The translations under genes were made by a program, and so were the position numbers. From Acidimicrobiaceae bacterium (lineage in GTDB: Bacteria; Actinomycetota; Acidimicrobiia; Acidimicrobiales; Microtrichaceae): DNA of 5,441 bases. The DNA is taken from assembly GCA_003514205.1 (NCBI GenBank), contig DORQ01000078.1, forward strand, positions 3,478-8,918. The letters run 5' to 3'. Below are positions 1-5,315 of the stretch, piece by piece (position 1 is the stretch's first letter; each line of letters starts with the position of its first letter). Under the pieces are notes generated by a model that saw only the letters and a list, made by a program, of their open reading frames with translations, had not been told where the DNA came from and ran no database searches.

Positions 1-281
1 CCCGGCACCTCAGAGATGCACACCGCAGTCATCACTGCGAACTCCCGCCAGTTTCTCGCGCCCCACTGAGCCCCTTGGTCAGTCTGGAACACCTGAACCA
101 TCGGGCCGTCGGTAACGATGCTGCTGAGATAGCGGTCAGCACCGGCCGCCGAACAACCCTCCAGCGTCGATTGGGTCCCGTTTGGAGCACCGAGCACAAA
201 GGTGTCGGTCGAAGAACAGCTCACTGCAACGAGAAGAAGCGCTGCACCAAGACACCGCAGCCAAGCCGCCGTTAGTTCCAT
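1..281 (-). CDS. Predicted lipoprotein, N-terminal part (C-terminus beyond the window edge)
   Basis: The reading frame starts at ATG (279-281) on the minus strand and stays open for 93 codons to the window edge, so the C-terminus is missing. The N-terminus (MELTAAWLRCLGAALLLVAVSC) is a short signal sequence: one arginine at residue 9, a hydrophobic stretch at about 11-20, then a lipobox-like VAVSC with the candidate lipidated cysteine at residue 22, followed by Ser/Thr. This predicts export and anchoring on the outer face of the cytoplasmic membrane. Further cysteines at residues 43 and 88 could form a disulfide. The exported part is not a family I recognise. The gene overlaps the last 10 nt of the bagB-like gene in another frame, which suggests the same transcript and coupled translation; a weak GAGAAG lies just upstream of the start. 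An in-frame alternative start was not needed, since this ATG leads directly into the signal peptide. Confidence 0.72.
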   Translation of the reverse strand, partial: MELTAAWLRCLGAALLLVAVSCSSTDTFVLGAPNGTQSTLEGCSAAGADRYLSSIVTDGPMVQVFQTDQGAQWGARNWREFAVMTAVCISEVP

Positions 282-1441
282 AGCTTCTCGGCGACTCCAA
301 GCAGTCCTGCAAGGTCGCAGATATCTTCTGGGAAGAACGGGACAGTGGCAACCGAGGCAGGAATCCTGGAGAGTTCGGAGCGTTGTTCAGCCTCTCGCTT
401 GGCGATGATCTGATAGTTCGAGAAACTGTCTCCAATTTCAGCCAGCACTCGTTCAAGTCCGCTCGTCTCACCGAGAATCTCCTCAACCACTGCGCACAAT
501 TCGGCGGTCTCGTTGACACATCGCCGAGCAAAATTCGCTGCACCTGGATCGAGAAGGTAGTCGGGAAGCACTTTGTTGAGCACGAGGGCCCCGACATGCA
601 TCTCGCGATCCTGTAGAAGCTTGAGGAAGTACTCTGCCTCCCGCGCAGGGGCGGCCTCCAAGGTCGACACCACAACGAAGCTGGTCGACGGACCGCCGAG
701 GAGACGCTCCACCAACTGTGCTCGTTCCACGAAGCCGGAGTACATCGATTGAAAGAGGATGAAGAACTCCGCGACATCTTGAAGAAACTGCGTACCCAGG
801 ATTCGATCGGCGACTGAGTAGAACGGTTTCGAAGCAAGCCCCACCACACGAGACCGATACGGCGCAATGAGCCATCGCAGCAACCTCGATGAGAAGAAGT
901 CGGCCATTCGCGCTGGCGCATCGAGGAAGTCGACAGCGTTTCTCGTTGGCGGCGTGTCGACCACAATGAGGTCGTAACGCCCCGAGGAATGAAGCTCAAA
1001 GAGGCGCTCCATCGCAATGTAATCGTGACTTTGAATGAACTTTCCGGTGATGTTCTGGTAGAGCGGATTGGCAAGTATCTCGTCACGAGTTCTGTCATCG
1101 GGCGCGTGCTGGGCGATCAAGTCGTCCCAGCTCTGTTTCGTGTCGAGCATTGCGGCCCACAATTCGCCCCGAGGCTTCACCCCAGCGTCAACAAACAGCG
1201 CCTCGGGCACTCGTGTCTCGGTGTTGCCAAATCGCTCCAACCCGAGGGCGTTGGCAAGTCGCTTGGCCGGATCAACCGTCAGCACCAGGACCTTGCCGCC
1301 AAGCTGAGCGGCCGCCTGAGCAGCGATCGCCGCGGCGGTCGTGGTCTTGCCCACCCCGCCAGATCCAGTGCTAATGATGACGTCTTTGGCCGCGGCGAGC
1401 TGTTCGATGCTGGCAGTTTGCTGCTTCGCAGTGGGGCTCAC
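272..1441 (-). CDS. bagB: BagB-like Get3/ArsA-family ATPase (Rv3680-like)
   Basis: A 389-residue cytoplasmic P-loop ATPase of the ArsA/Get3 family. Nucleotide-binding motifs appear in order: a P-loop TGSGGVGKTTT at about 25-35, LTVDPAKRLANALG (A-loop/switch I type) at about 54-67, and the switch II-type VVDTPPTRNAVDFLDAP at about 160-176. A hydrophobic helical region at about 180-250 (SRLLRWLIAPYRS, then a Phe/Leu-rich stretch) matches the layout I recall for mycobacterial Rv3680 (BagB), whose P-loop is also GxGGVGKT without the signature lysine. No CXXC zinc motif of eukaryotic Get3 and no arsenite-binding cysteine trio are evident. The start is GTG (1439-1441); AGGAG at 1447-1451 sits 5 nt upstream, and the start overlaps the stop of the bagA-like gene (GTGA), indicating translational coupling. 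In mycobacteria the Rv3679/Rv3680 proteins form a complex; an equivalent complex here is inferred. The substrate is unknown. Database names such as 'arsenical pump ATPase' would be misleading. Confidence 0.9.
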   Translation of the reverse strand: MSPTAKQQTASIEQLAAAKDVIISTGSGGVGKTTTAAAIAAQAAAQLGGKVLVLTVDPAKRLANALGLERFGNTETRVPEALFVDAGVKPRGELWAAMLDTKQSWDDLIAQHAPDDRTRDEILANPLYQNITGKFIQSHDYIAMERLFELHSSGRYDLIVVDTPPTRNAVDFLDAPARMADFFSSRLLRWLIAPYRSRVVGLASKPFYSVADRILGTQFLQDVAEFFILFQSMYSGFVERAQLVERLLGGPSTSFVVVSTLEAAPAREAEYFLKLLQDREMHVGALVLNKVLPDYLLDPGAANFARRCVNETAELCAVVEEILGETSGLERVLAEIGDSFSNYQIIAKREAEQRSELSRIPASVATVPFFPEDICDLAGLLGVAEKLWN

Positions 1442-2391
1442 AGGATCTCCTCTCCGAGGAGTTCAGCAACCTGGCGCGAGGTTCGGATCCCGTGGGATCT
1501 CGAAAAGAAATACGGAACGTTGATCAACGGAACCCCATGGGGCACCTCCTCCTGCAAGAAGCGCAGGTGCCGTGCCCGCGACCGCCGAAGATCTACAGCA
1601 AGCTGCGCCGCCTCGAGAACCACCTCAGCCGAGCCGTTGCTCGCCTCCGCAAGCGCTGCTGCAACCTTGGGTGATCGAAGCTGGTGAAAGAGCTCCTCCT
1701 CCGAGCGAGCAAAAAGCTCGGGCAGGACGCGATTGGCGATGACCGCCGCCAGACTGATGTTGGTCTCGCCCTCTAGCCGCCCAATCAGTTCGAGCGTTTC
1801 GTTGACTGGCATTTCCTCTGGGGTCGTGACCACCACCACCCCAGTTGTCGCCGGATCAGTAAGGATGTTGAGCATCCATTCCGTCTGTTGGCGGACAACG
1901 CCCACACGCACTAACTCGCTCATTGCAACGGGCGAGGCGAGTTCCCCCACCACATGGCCCGTAGCTGAGGCATCGACCACGACCAGGTCGTAGTTTCGTT
2001 CGCGAACCTCATAGGCAAGCTTGCCAACTGTCAGGATTTCCTTGACTCCAGGGGCCGCAGTTGCGACGAAATCGAAGGTCTTCGCAAGCGGACCCAGCTT
2101 GGCGATCAGGGGGATCTTCAGCTGGAGCTTGAGATACTCGCGAAGCGATTCCTCCGTATCCATTGCCATCGCAAAGAGATTCTTCTGAACCCCAACCGGC
2201 GCGAACTTGAGCGGTGGTGTACCCAGATAGTCCGACAGGTTTCCCTTCGCATCTACCTCGCACAGCAACGTTCGCTTGCCCTCGCTCGCCGCGAGCAGCG
2301 CCAACGAGGCCGCCACCGTGGTCTTTCCCACTCCGCCCTTACCGGTGACAAAGAGAAGCCTTCGATCGAGCAAATGCGGAGGTGAGCCCAT
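1438..2391 (-). CDS. bagA: BagA-like Get3/ArsA-family ATPase (Rv3679-like)
   Basis: A 317-residue P-loop ATPase, first of the two-subunit pair. The deviant Walker A VTGKGGVGKTTVAASLA lies at about 15-31 and includes the signature lysine K18, which in Get3/ArsA/MinD-type enzymes reaches across the dimer to the partner's nucleotide. CEVDAKGNLSDYLGTPPL follows at about 44-61, where ArsA/Get3 proteins have their switch I segment, and VVVDASATGHVV at about 137-148 is the switch II region (DTAPTGH in classical ArsA). VIANRVLPE at about 217-225 is the usual adenine-contacting segment (N220). No transmembrane helix or arsenite-binding cysteine set is seen. The start is ATG (2389-2391) preceded by no clear Shine-Dalgarno; a TTG six codons downstream is the main alternative. 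It lies 41 nt after the DUF3107 gene and overlaps bagB by 4 nt, so all are probably one transcript. The role is likely an ATP-dependent membrane-protein or envelope-related function; the client is unknown. Confidence 0.88.
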   Translation of the reverse strand: MGSPPHLLDRRLLFVTGKGGVGKTTVAASLALLAASEGKRTLLCEVDAKGNLSDYLGTPPLKFAPVGVQKNLFAMAMDTEESLREYLKLQLKIPLIAKLGPLAKTFDFVATAAPGVKEILTVGKLAYEVRERNYDLVVVDASATGHVVGELASPVAMSELVRVGVVRQQTEWMLNILTDPATTGVVVVTTPEEMPVNETLELIGRLEGETNISLAAVIANRVLPELFARSEEELFHQLRSPKVAAALAEASNGSAEVVLEAAQLAVDLRRSRARHLRFLQEEVPHGVPLINVPYFFSRSHGIRTSRQVAELLGEEIL

Positions 2392-2432
2392 GGGCGGCGG
2401 TAACGAGTGCGTGTCGAACAGCGGCGAGGGAA

Positions 2433-2666
2433 CTAGGCCCCGAACCCAACTTTGCGTTGCTCGTCAGGATGGCCGACCTCGATGTACGCGATCTTGCCCA
2501 CAGGAACGGCGATCTCGCGACCCTTGCGGTCGGTCAACCACAGCACACCATCTGGGTTCGCCAAGGCCTCATTTATCTTGTTGGTTAGGGCCTCGCGATC
2601 AGCGGAGTCTTCGAGCTCAACCTCAAGCTCGCGCATCGATTGCGTCACACCAACTCGTACATCCAC
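2433..2666 (-). CDS. DUF3107 family protein
   Basis: A 77-residue protein that I recognise as DUF3107, a small family of unknown function found in actinobacteria (mycobacterial Rv3208A/TB9.4 is a member). Visible family traits are the N-terminal strand VRVGVTQSMRELEVEL, the central Ala-rich helix around residues 25-36 (KINEALANP), the LWLTDRKGREIAVPVGKIAYIEVG block at about 42-65, and the C-terminal ending KVGFGA. The acidic-to-basic pattern and lack of hydrophobic runs suggest a soluble cytoplasmic protein; no catalytic residues are apparent. The start is GTG (2664-2666), chosen because GAGGAG lies 7 nt upstream and the family begins at this point; no nearby ATG competes in frame. It is the first well-supported gene of the minus-strand operon and probably shares a transcript with the two ATPase genes. 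Whether it works with them is unknown; co-location is the only hint. Confidence 0.88.
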   Translation of the reverse strand: MDVRVGVTQSMRELEVELEDSADREALTNKINEALANPDGVLWLTDRKGREIAVPVGKIAYIEVGHPDEQRKVGFGA

Positions 2667-2673
2667 AACTGTC

Positions 2674-2679
2674 TCCTCA
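2674..2679 (-). promoter_or_regulatory. Ribosome binding site of the DUF3107 gene
   Basis: Reading the minus strand, GAGGAG precedes the GTG start at 2666 by 7 nt. It is a strong Shine-Dalgarno match and is the reason for choosing a GTG start for this gene. Confidence 0.75.
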
Positions 2680-2745
2680 ACACCTCAGGGGTTCAGGCAA
2701 TCGTAGGTGAGAACGCGGCTCGCTATGACATGGAGCGGCGTTGGG

Positions 2746-2943
2746 CTAGCAATACCAGAGAACTTCGCCCACAGGTTCGTGAACCGGTGGCAGCGCATGT
2801 CCACGCCGCCTCGCGGCGAAATGCTGTGGACGATACGAATGAGCGTGCTGATGGTCGCGTCGCACGACTCTGGCCACTCCTGCTACAGCTGCAACTAATA
2901 GCGCGTTGCGAGCTGCGTGATCCCCACCCAACCTGTTAGTCAC
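2746..2943 (-). CDS. Possible small ORF B (unrecognised, His/Arg-rich)
   Basis: A 65-codon frame starting at GTG (2941-2943), which overlaps the stop of small ORF A as GTGA, the same arrangement as bagA-bagB. An AAGAAGGTG sequence, one mismatch from an ideal Shine-Dalgarno, lies just upstream with suitable spacing. Codon position 1 is very rich in G (my count is about 30 of 65), which favours coding. Against this, the product is unusual: a moderately hydrophobic Ala/Val segment at about residues 11-27 (ARNALLVAAVAGVARVV), then a His/Arg-rich tail ending LWYC, with no family I know. The third codon position is less GC-rich than in neighbouring genes, and a competing plus-strand frame across 2707-2898 has the higher third-position GC. 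It may be real, a decayed gene, or chance. Confidence 0.2.
   Translation of the reverse strand: MTNRLGGDHAARNALLVAAVAGVARVVRRDHQHAHSYRPQHFAARRRGHALPPVHEPVGEVLWYC
2769..2790. repeat. 22-bp imperfect palindrome, possible operator
   Basis: CCACAGGTTCGTGAACCGGTGG: GGTTC/GAACC half-sites around a 2-bp centre, extended outward by CCAC/GTGG after one mismatched pair. The symmetry and size suit a dimeric regulator's binding site, and it lies about 100 nt upstream of the DUF3107 start. It also falls inside the doubtful small ORF B. The half-site order is the reverse of an actinobacterial LexA box (GAAC-N4-GTTC), so I do not assign a regulator. Confidence 0.35.
2799..2831. repeat. Nested hairpin
   Basis: An outer stem GTCCAC (2799-2804) with GTGGAC (2826-2831) encloses an inner stem GCCGC (2805-2809) with GCGGC (2813-2817) around a 3-nt loop. 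As RNA on either strand it could fold stably. It has no T-run after it, so it is not a clear terminator. It might be part of a structured leader of the minus-strand operon, or simply GC-rich chance. Confidence 0.3.
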
Positions 2944-3191
2944 TGCACACCTTCTTTCGAGGTACTGACCTGTTGGTTCAACTGGTACAGAAGATCTCGA
3001 TAACTTGCAAGAGGTATTGAGAGGTATTGAACTCGGTACGAACCCTTCGTCGATGCCACTTCAGACGGTGCTTCGGCTTCTTCGACTTCTTCGGAACCAC
3101 CAGTCGATTCACGAATCGTCCGCGAAGCGCCTCGACCGGAGAAATCTTTGTCCAATGATGTTGGATCCTCGCTCCTACGGCCGTAGACCAT
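2940..3191 (-). CDS. Possible small ORF A (unrecognised, acidic)
   Basis: An open frame of 83 codons from ATG (3189-3191) on the minus strand to TGA at 2940-2942. It looks protein-like: a polar N-terminus, an acidic stretch GGSEEVEEAEAPSEV near residues 31-45, then an ordered-looking C-terminus containing YRVQYLSIPLASYRDLLYQL. G is enriched at codon position 1 (about 32 of 83 by my count), as in genuine genes, while third-position GC is lower than in the neighbours. No Shine-Dalgarno precedes the ATG; a TTG at 3153-3155 with GAGG upstream is an alternative start giving about 70 residues. It has the same orientation as the DUF3107/ATPase operon and shares a GTGA overlap with small ORF B. It would begin almost back to back with the sigma-factor gene. 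I recognise no family. Confidence 0.3.
   Translation of the reverse strand: MVYGRRSEDPTSLDKDFSGRGASRTIRESTGGSEEVEEAEAPSEVASTKGSYRVQYLSIPLASYRDLLYQLNQQVSTSKEGVQ
3011..3030. repeat. Perfect 10-bp tandem direct repeat
   Basis: GAGGTATTGA occurs twice in direct succession. The unit is about one helical turn, so both copies face the same side of the DNA, as in some activator sites. It lies 175-194 nt upstream of the sigma-factor start. If small ORF A is real, the repeat is within its coding region. Confidence 0.5.
3093..3120 (+). promoter_or_regulatory. Candidate ECF-type promoter for the sigma-factor operon
   Basis: GGAAC at 3093-3097 (a classic ECF -35 element) is followed after 19 nt by CGTC at 3117-3120 (a common ECF -10 core). 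The spacing is slightly long for the class. It points toward the ECF sigma gene and would give a leader of roughly 75-80 nt. ECF sigma factors often drive their own promoters, which makes the match more plausible. An alternative is TGAAC at 3028-3032 with CGTC at 3048-3051 (15-nt spacer), directly after the tandem repeat. Confidence 0.35.
3175..3186. promoter_or_regulatory. Perfect 12-bp palindrome upstream of the sigma-factor start
   Basis: CTACGGCCGTAG is a perfect dyad ending 18 nt before the preferred GTG start (3 nt before the upstream ATG). It could be an operator, or a small leader hairpin that limits translation. No regulator can be assigned from sequence alone. Confidence 0.35.
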
Positions 3192-3195
3192 GTAT

Positions 3196-3199
3196 GGAG
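3196..3199 (+). promoter_or_regulatory. Ribosome binding site deciding the sigma-factor start
   Basis: GGAG sits 5 nt before GTG at 3205. The in-frame ATG at 3190 has no Shine-Dalgarno upstream, and TAG at 3184-3186 blocks any earlier start, so the GTG is preferred. Confidence 0.55.
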
Positions 3200-3204
3200 C
3201 TGAT

Positions 3205-3789
3205 GTGACCGAATCAGATGAAAACCGCCTTGTCGAACAGGTAGCCCTCGGCAATGAATCTGCGTTCGAGCAGATCTACCGCAGCCATGTCGACCACGTG
3301 TTGAAGACGGCCGCATGGCGTTGCGATGACCCTCATGAAGTCGCCGACATCGTGGCAGAAACATTTCTTGCAGTGTGGCTCGGCGCGGGCACCTATCAGC
3401 CTGACCGAGGGACGCTTCGCCACTGGATCGCGGGGATTGCCGCTCGAAAGTTCCTCGACCTCAAGCGCACCTATCGGCGGAAAGTCGCGTTGCAAGACCG
3501 TCTCGCCGGGCGGGCCCAAATCACCCCTGACGAGTACGAGGCCTTGGGCGATCAACTCGACGCACTTCGGCTAGCTGACACTGCTAGCGCCGCAATTGCG
3601 GGGCTACCGATTCGCCAGCGAGTCGTGTTCGAACTCGTTGCCATCGACGGACTGAGCGTCAACGCCGCCGCAGAAGCGCTCGCCATGACCCCCGCCGCCG
3701 TCAGCATGCGCCTCACGCGAGCTCGCCGAGCCCTTCAAGGAACCTTGCCGCCACAACCACAACCGACCCTCACTGGGAGCGAATCATGA
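3205..3789 (+). CDS. ECF-family RNA polymerase sigma factor
   Basis: A 194-residue alternative sigma factor of the sigma-70 extracytoplasmic-function type: only regions 2 and 4 are present. Region 2 spans about 9-90: the 2.1 segment NESAFEQIYRSHVDHV, the core-polymerase-binding 2.2 segment DPHEVADIVAETFLAVW at 42-58, and the promoter-melting and -10-reading part GTLRHWIAGIAARKFLDLKR at 69-88. After a linker, region 4 (about 124-177) carries the helix-turn-helix LSVNAAAEALAMTPAAVSMR that reads the -35 element. The Pro/Thr-rich tail is short, with no extra SnoaL-like domain as in ECF41. Start: GTG 3205 is chosen for its GGAG; using ATG 3190 adds five residues (MYGAD). The stop overlaps the start of the membrane-protein gene as ATGA, so the two are translationally coupled, typical of a sigma/anti-sigma pair. 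The target genes are unknown; a candidate autoregulatory promoter lies upstream. Confidence 0.92.
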   Translation: MTESDENRLVEQVALGNESAFEQIYRSHVDHVLKTAAWRCDDPHEVADIVAETFLAVWLGAGTYQPDRGTLRHWIAGIAARKFLDLKRTYRRKVALQDRLAGRAQITPDEYEALGDQLDALRLADTASAAIAGLPIRQRVVFELVAIDGLSVNAAAEALAMTPAAVSMRLTRARRALQGTLPPQPQPTLTGSES

Positions 3790-5306
3790 ATACTCGAATA
3801 GAGGAGGCTCTCCTCAAAGCAATACTTGAAGAGGTACGGAGTGGTCCCCGCGCAAAGCCCGAACCACGACCTCACCGCAGGTTCGCGTTGGCGGTGGCGG
3901 CCTCGGTTCTCGCTATTGCTGCAATAAGTTCCGCCATCACTTGGCAGCTCAAGCCAGACACCGCCCACAAGGTTGCAACCGAACCAGTCCCAACTCCGAC
4001 TACCACCAATAGTTCGCCACGAACTGGCGACAATGGCACAGGCGGCTCAGCAAGGCCTGAGTCCGCAGATCGGGCGTACACGTTCGGTACCCCAAATGGC
4101 ACTGTGTACCGCTTGCCCTTGGAGGACTTTCAGTGGACAGCACCCCCGATGACACCTCCACCGACAACCTCGCCGCCGCCAGTGCCAGACCCCCCGTCCC
4201 CGCCCGAAGGCAGTACCGACGCCACAACGGAAGTCCTGAAACCTGGATTGGCCGATGACCAAACACCGCTCCAATTCCGCCTGGTCACCTCAGACCCGCG
4301 CCGAGTGGGAATTTCGGTGTGGAAGAGCCTCGACGAGAGCTTTGAAAAGGTTTCGGTCGAGAAAATTTCCTACCGAAGTATCGAGACCGTTGCGAACCTC
4401 CAGTACCCGGAGGGAATGACTGAGGCCAACCGCTCGGGGCCATTCTTCTGGCACGAAGCCGACGGAACCCTTTGGATGGCCAGTGGGCTCATGAGCGACC
4501 TTCGTATCGCCCTGCCGAACCTGCATTACGTTGATGGGAACATGACGCTCGGCCAAGGACTTGTTCCCTGGGAGCCAACGCAAGCGGAAACCACCACGCT
4601 TCACATTGTCCAGGATGACAAATTCATGTTGACGGTTACCAAGGATTCCTCGACCGACTTTTCCTATGACGATGTTGGTGGCGGTCGGTTAGAACTCGTT
4701 GATATCAACGGCTCCCCTGGGGCTCGATTCACAGGAACCAGCGTTGCATGGCGCGTGGATCCCGACACGGTGCTTTCAATTCAGGCCTCGATGACCCTTG
4801 GGTTTGTCCCTCACCCAACAATTGAGGAAACGATTGAGGCGGCAAGGTCGGTACGCCCGGCAACACCCTCAGAATTCCGTTCTTGGCCAATCTGGCGAGG
4901 GGCTGAGGTGGAACGAATCGTAGTGAGGACACCAAGCGACCTAGTACTCCAGGCGGAGTTAGATCCGTTGACTCGACCGGCCGGTGATCCAGCACTTGGG
5001 CCTGGGACGTCGACTAGCCAGGCGTTTGTCAACGTGACGGATCTCGATTGGCCAACTCCAGAGGACGGCGAGACCCCTTCGAGGCGGCAAATGGGCCTCG
5101 GCATCCAGGCCAGTTGGTCGACTCACGGCCATGCTCTACCGATCGACGCATCACAGATTGGCCATCGAATACGGCTTCAACTGCAGCCCGCATCAAGCTC
5201 CTGGACAGACATGGCGAAAACCGAGGGGCTGTGTGAGACAACAGTGCTGGTCCCGCCCGAGGGGTCTCCCCCAATCGAGGTGGATTTCGGCGCACTCTGC
5301 GGCTGA
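3786..5306 (+). CDS. Single-pass membrane protein, candidate anti-sigma factor or envelope sensor
   Basis: 506 residues. Residues 1-31 are a short, charged, probably helical cytoplasmic tail (IEEALLKAILEEV) ending in a basic cluster PRPHRR. Residues about 33-53 form one transmembrane helix, with the N-terminus inside by the positive-inside rule. Residues about 60-142 are a Pro/Thr/Ser-rich low-complexity spacer, densest at 119-142. The remaining 360 residues form an exported domain, rich in predicted strands, that I do not recognise. The only cysteines are C483 and C505, a possible disulfide outside the cell. The start is ATG 3786 with GGGAG 6 nt upstream, overlapping the sigma stop (ATGA). 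Gene position and topology suggest an anti-sigma factor, with the first 31 residues as the only part able to bind the sigma factor in the cytoplasm. The HXXXCXXC zinc anti-sigma motif is absent. It could instead be a sensor or a surface protein controlled by the sigma factor. Confidence 0.85.
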   Translation: MNTRIEEALLKAILEEVRSGPRAKPEPRPHRRFALAVAASVLAIAAISSAITWQLKPDTAHKVATEPVPTPTTTNSSPRTGDNGTGGSARPESADRAYTFGTPNGTVYRLPLEDFQWTAPPMTPPPTTSPPPVPDPPSPPEGSTDATTEVLKPGLADDQTPLQFRLVTSDPRRVGISVWKSLDESFEKVSVEKISYRSIETVANLQYPEGMTEANRSGPFFWHEADGTLWMASGLMSDLRIALPNLHYVDGNMTLGQGLVPWEPTQAETTTLHIVQDDKFMLTVTKDSSTDFSYDDVGGGRLELVDINGSPGARFTGTSVAWRVDPDTVLSIQASMTLGFVPHPTIEETIEAARSVRPATPSEFRSWPIWRGAEVERIVVRTPSDLVLQAELDPLTRPAGDPALGPGTSTSQAFVNVTDLDWPTPEDGETPSRRQMGLGIQASWSTHGHALPIDASQIGHRIRLQLQPASSSWTDMAKTEGLCETTVLVPPEGSPPIEVDFGALCG

Positions 5307-5315
5307 ACGCCCCGA

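Larger units (their letters stand above)
2667..3204. other. Divergent intergenic region between the ATPase operon and the sigma-factor operon
   Basis: About 540 bases without a recognisable gene. It should hold promoters for both operons. It contains two weakly supported small minus-strand reading frames, a 10-bp tandem repeat, two palindromes, a nested hairpin and one candidate ECF-type promoter, each listed separately. I searched it by eye for tRNA, tmRNA, signal-recognition-particle RNA and RNase P signatures and saw none. No consensus housekeeping promoter (TTGACA / TATAAT) was evident on either strand. Confidence 0.7.

Noticed and set aside
136..1098. A 320-codon minus-strand frame across the bagB gene
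   Set aside because: It overlaps the well-supported BagB-like frame, is rich in Ser, Arg, Trp and Cys, and shows no family motif; it is a shadow frame.
272..2391. Arsenite efflux (arsA) assignment for the ATPase pair
   Set aside because: No arsB, arsR or arsD neighbours and no arsenite-binding cysteine set; separate subunits and P-loop details fit the actinobacterial BagA/BagB type instead.
2774..2785. GGTTCGTGAACC as a tRNA T-arm
   Set aside because: No acceptor, D or anticodon stems could be fitted around it; it is better described as part of a palindrome.
2707..2898. Plus-strand 63-codon frame in the divergent region
   Set aside because: Third-position GC is high, but G is not enriched at codon position 1, methionines are unusually frequent, no convincing ribosome binding site was seen and nothing is recognisable. 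I left it out as a gene but note that it weakens the case for small ORF B.
3011..3030. CRISPR array
   Set aside because: Only two 10-bp units with no spacers between them.
2667..3204. A structured housekeeping RNA (SRP RNA, RNase P RNA, tmRNA or 6S)
   Set aside because: None of the conserved core sequences, such as the SRP GGAAGCAGCC-type loop or the RNase P GAGGAAAGTC block, is present on either strand.
2978..3364. A 128-codon minus-strand frame running into the sigma-factor gene
   Set aside because: It overlaps the conserved region 2 coding sequence of the sigma factor and is His/Arg/Cys-rich, typical of a shadow frame.
31..4104. Shared ancestry of the lipoprotein (residues 28-36, FVLGAPNGT) and the membrane protein (residues 100-106, FGTPNGT)
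   Set aside because: The resemblance is limited to a few residues and could not be extended on either side; treated as chance.
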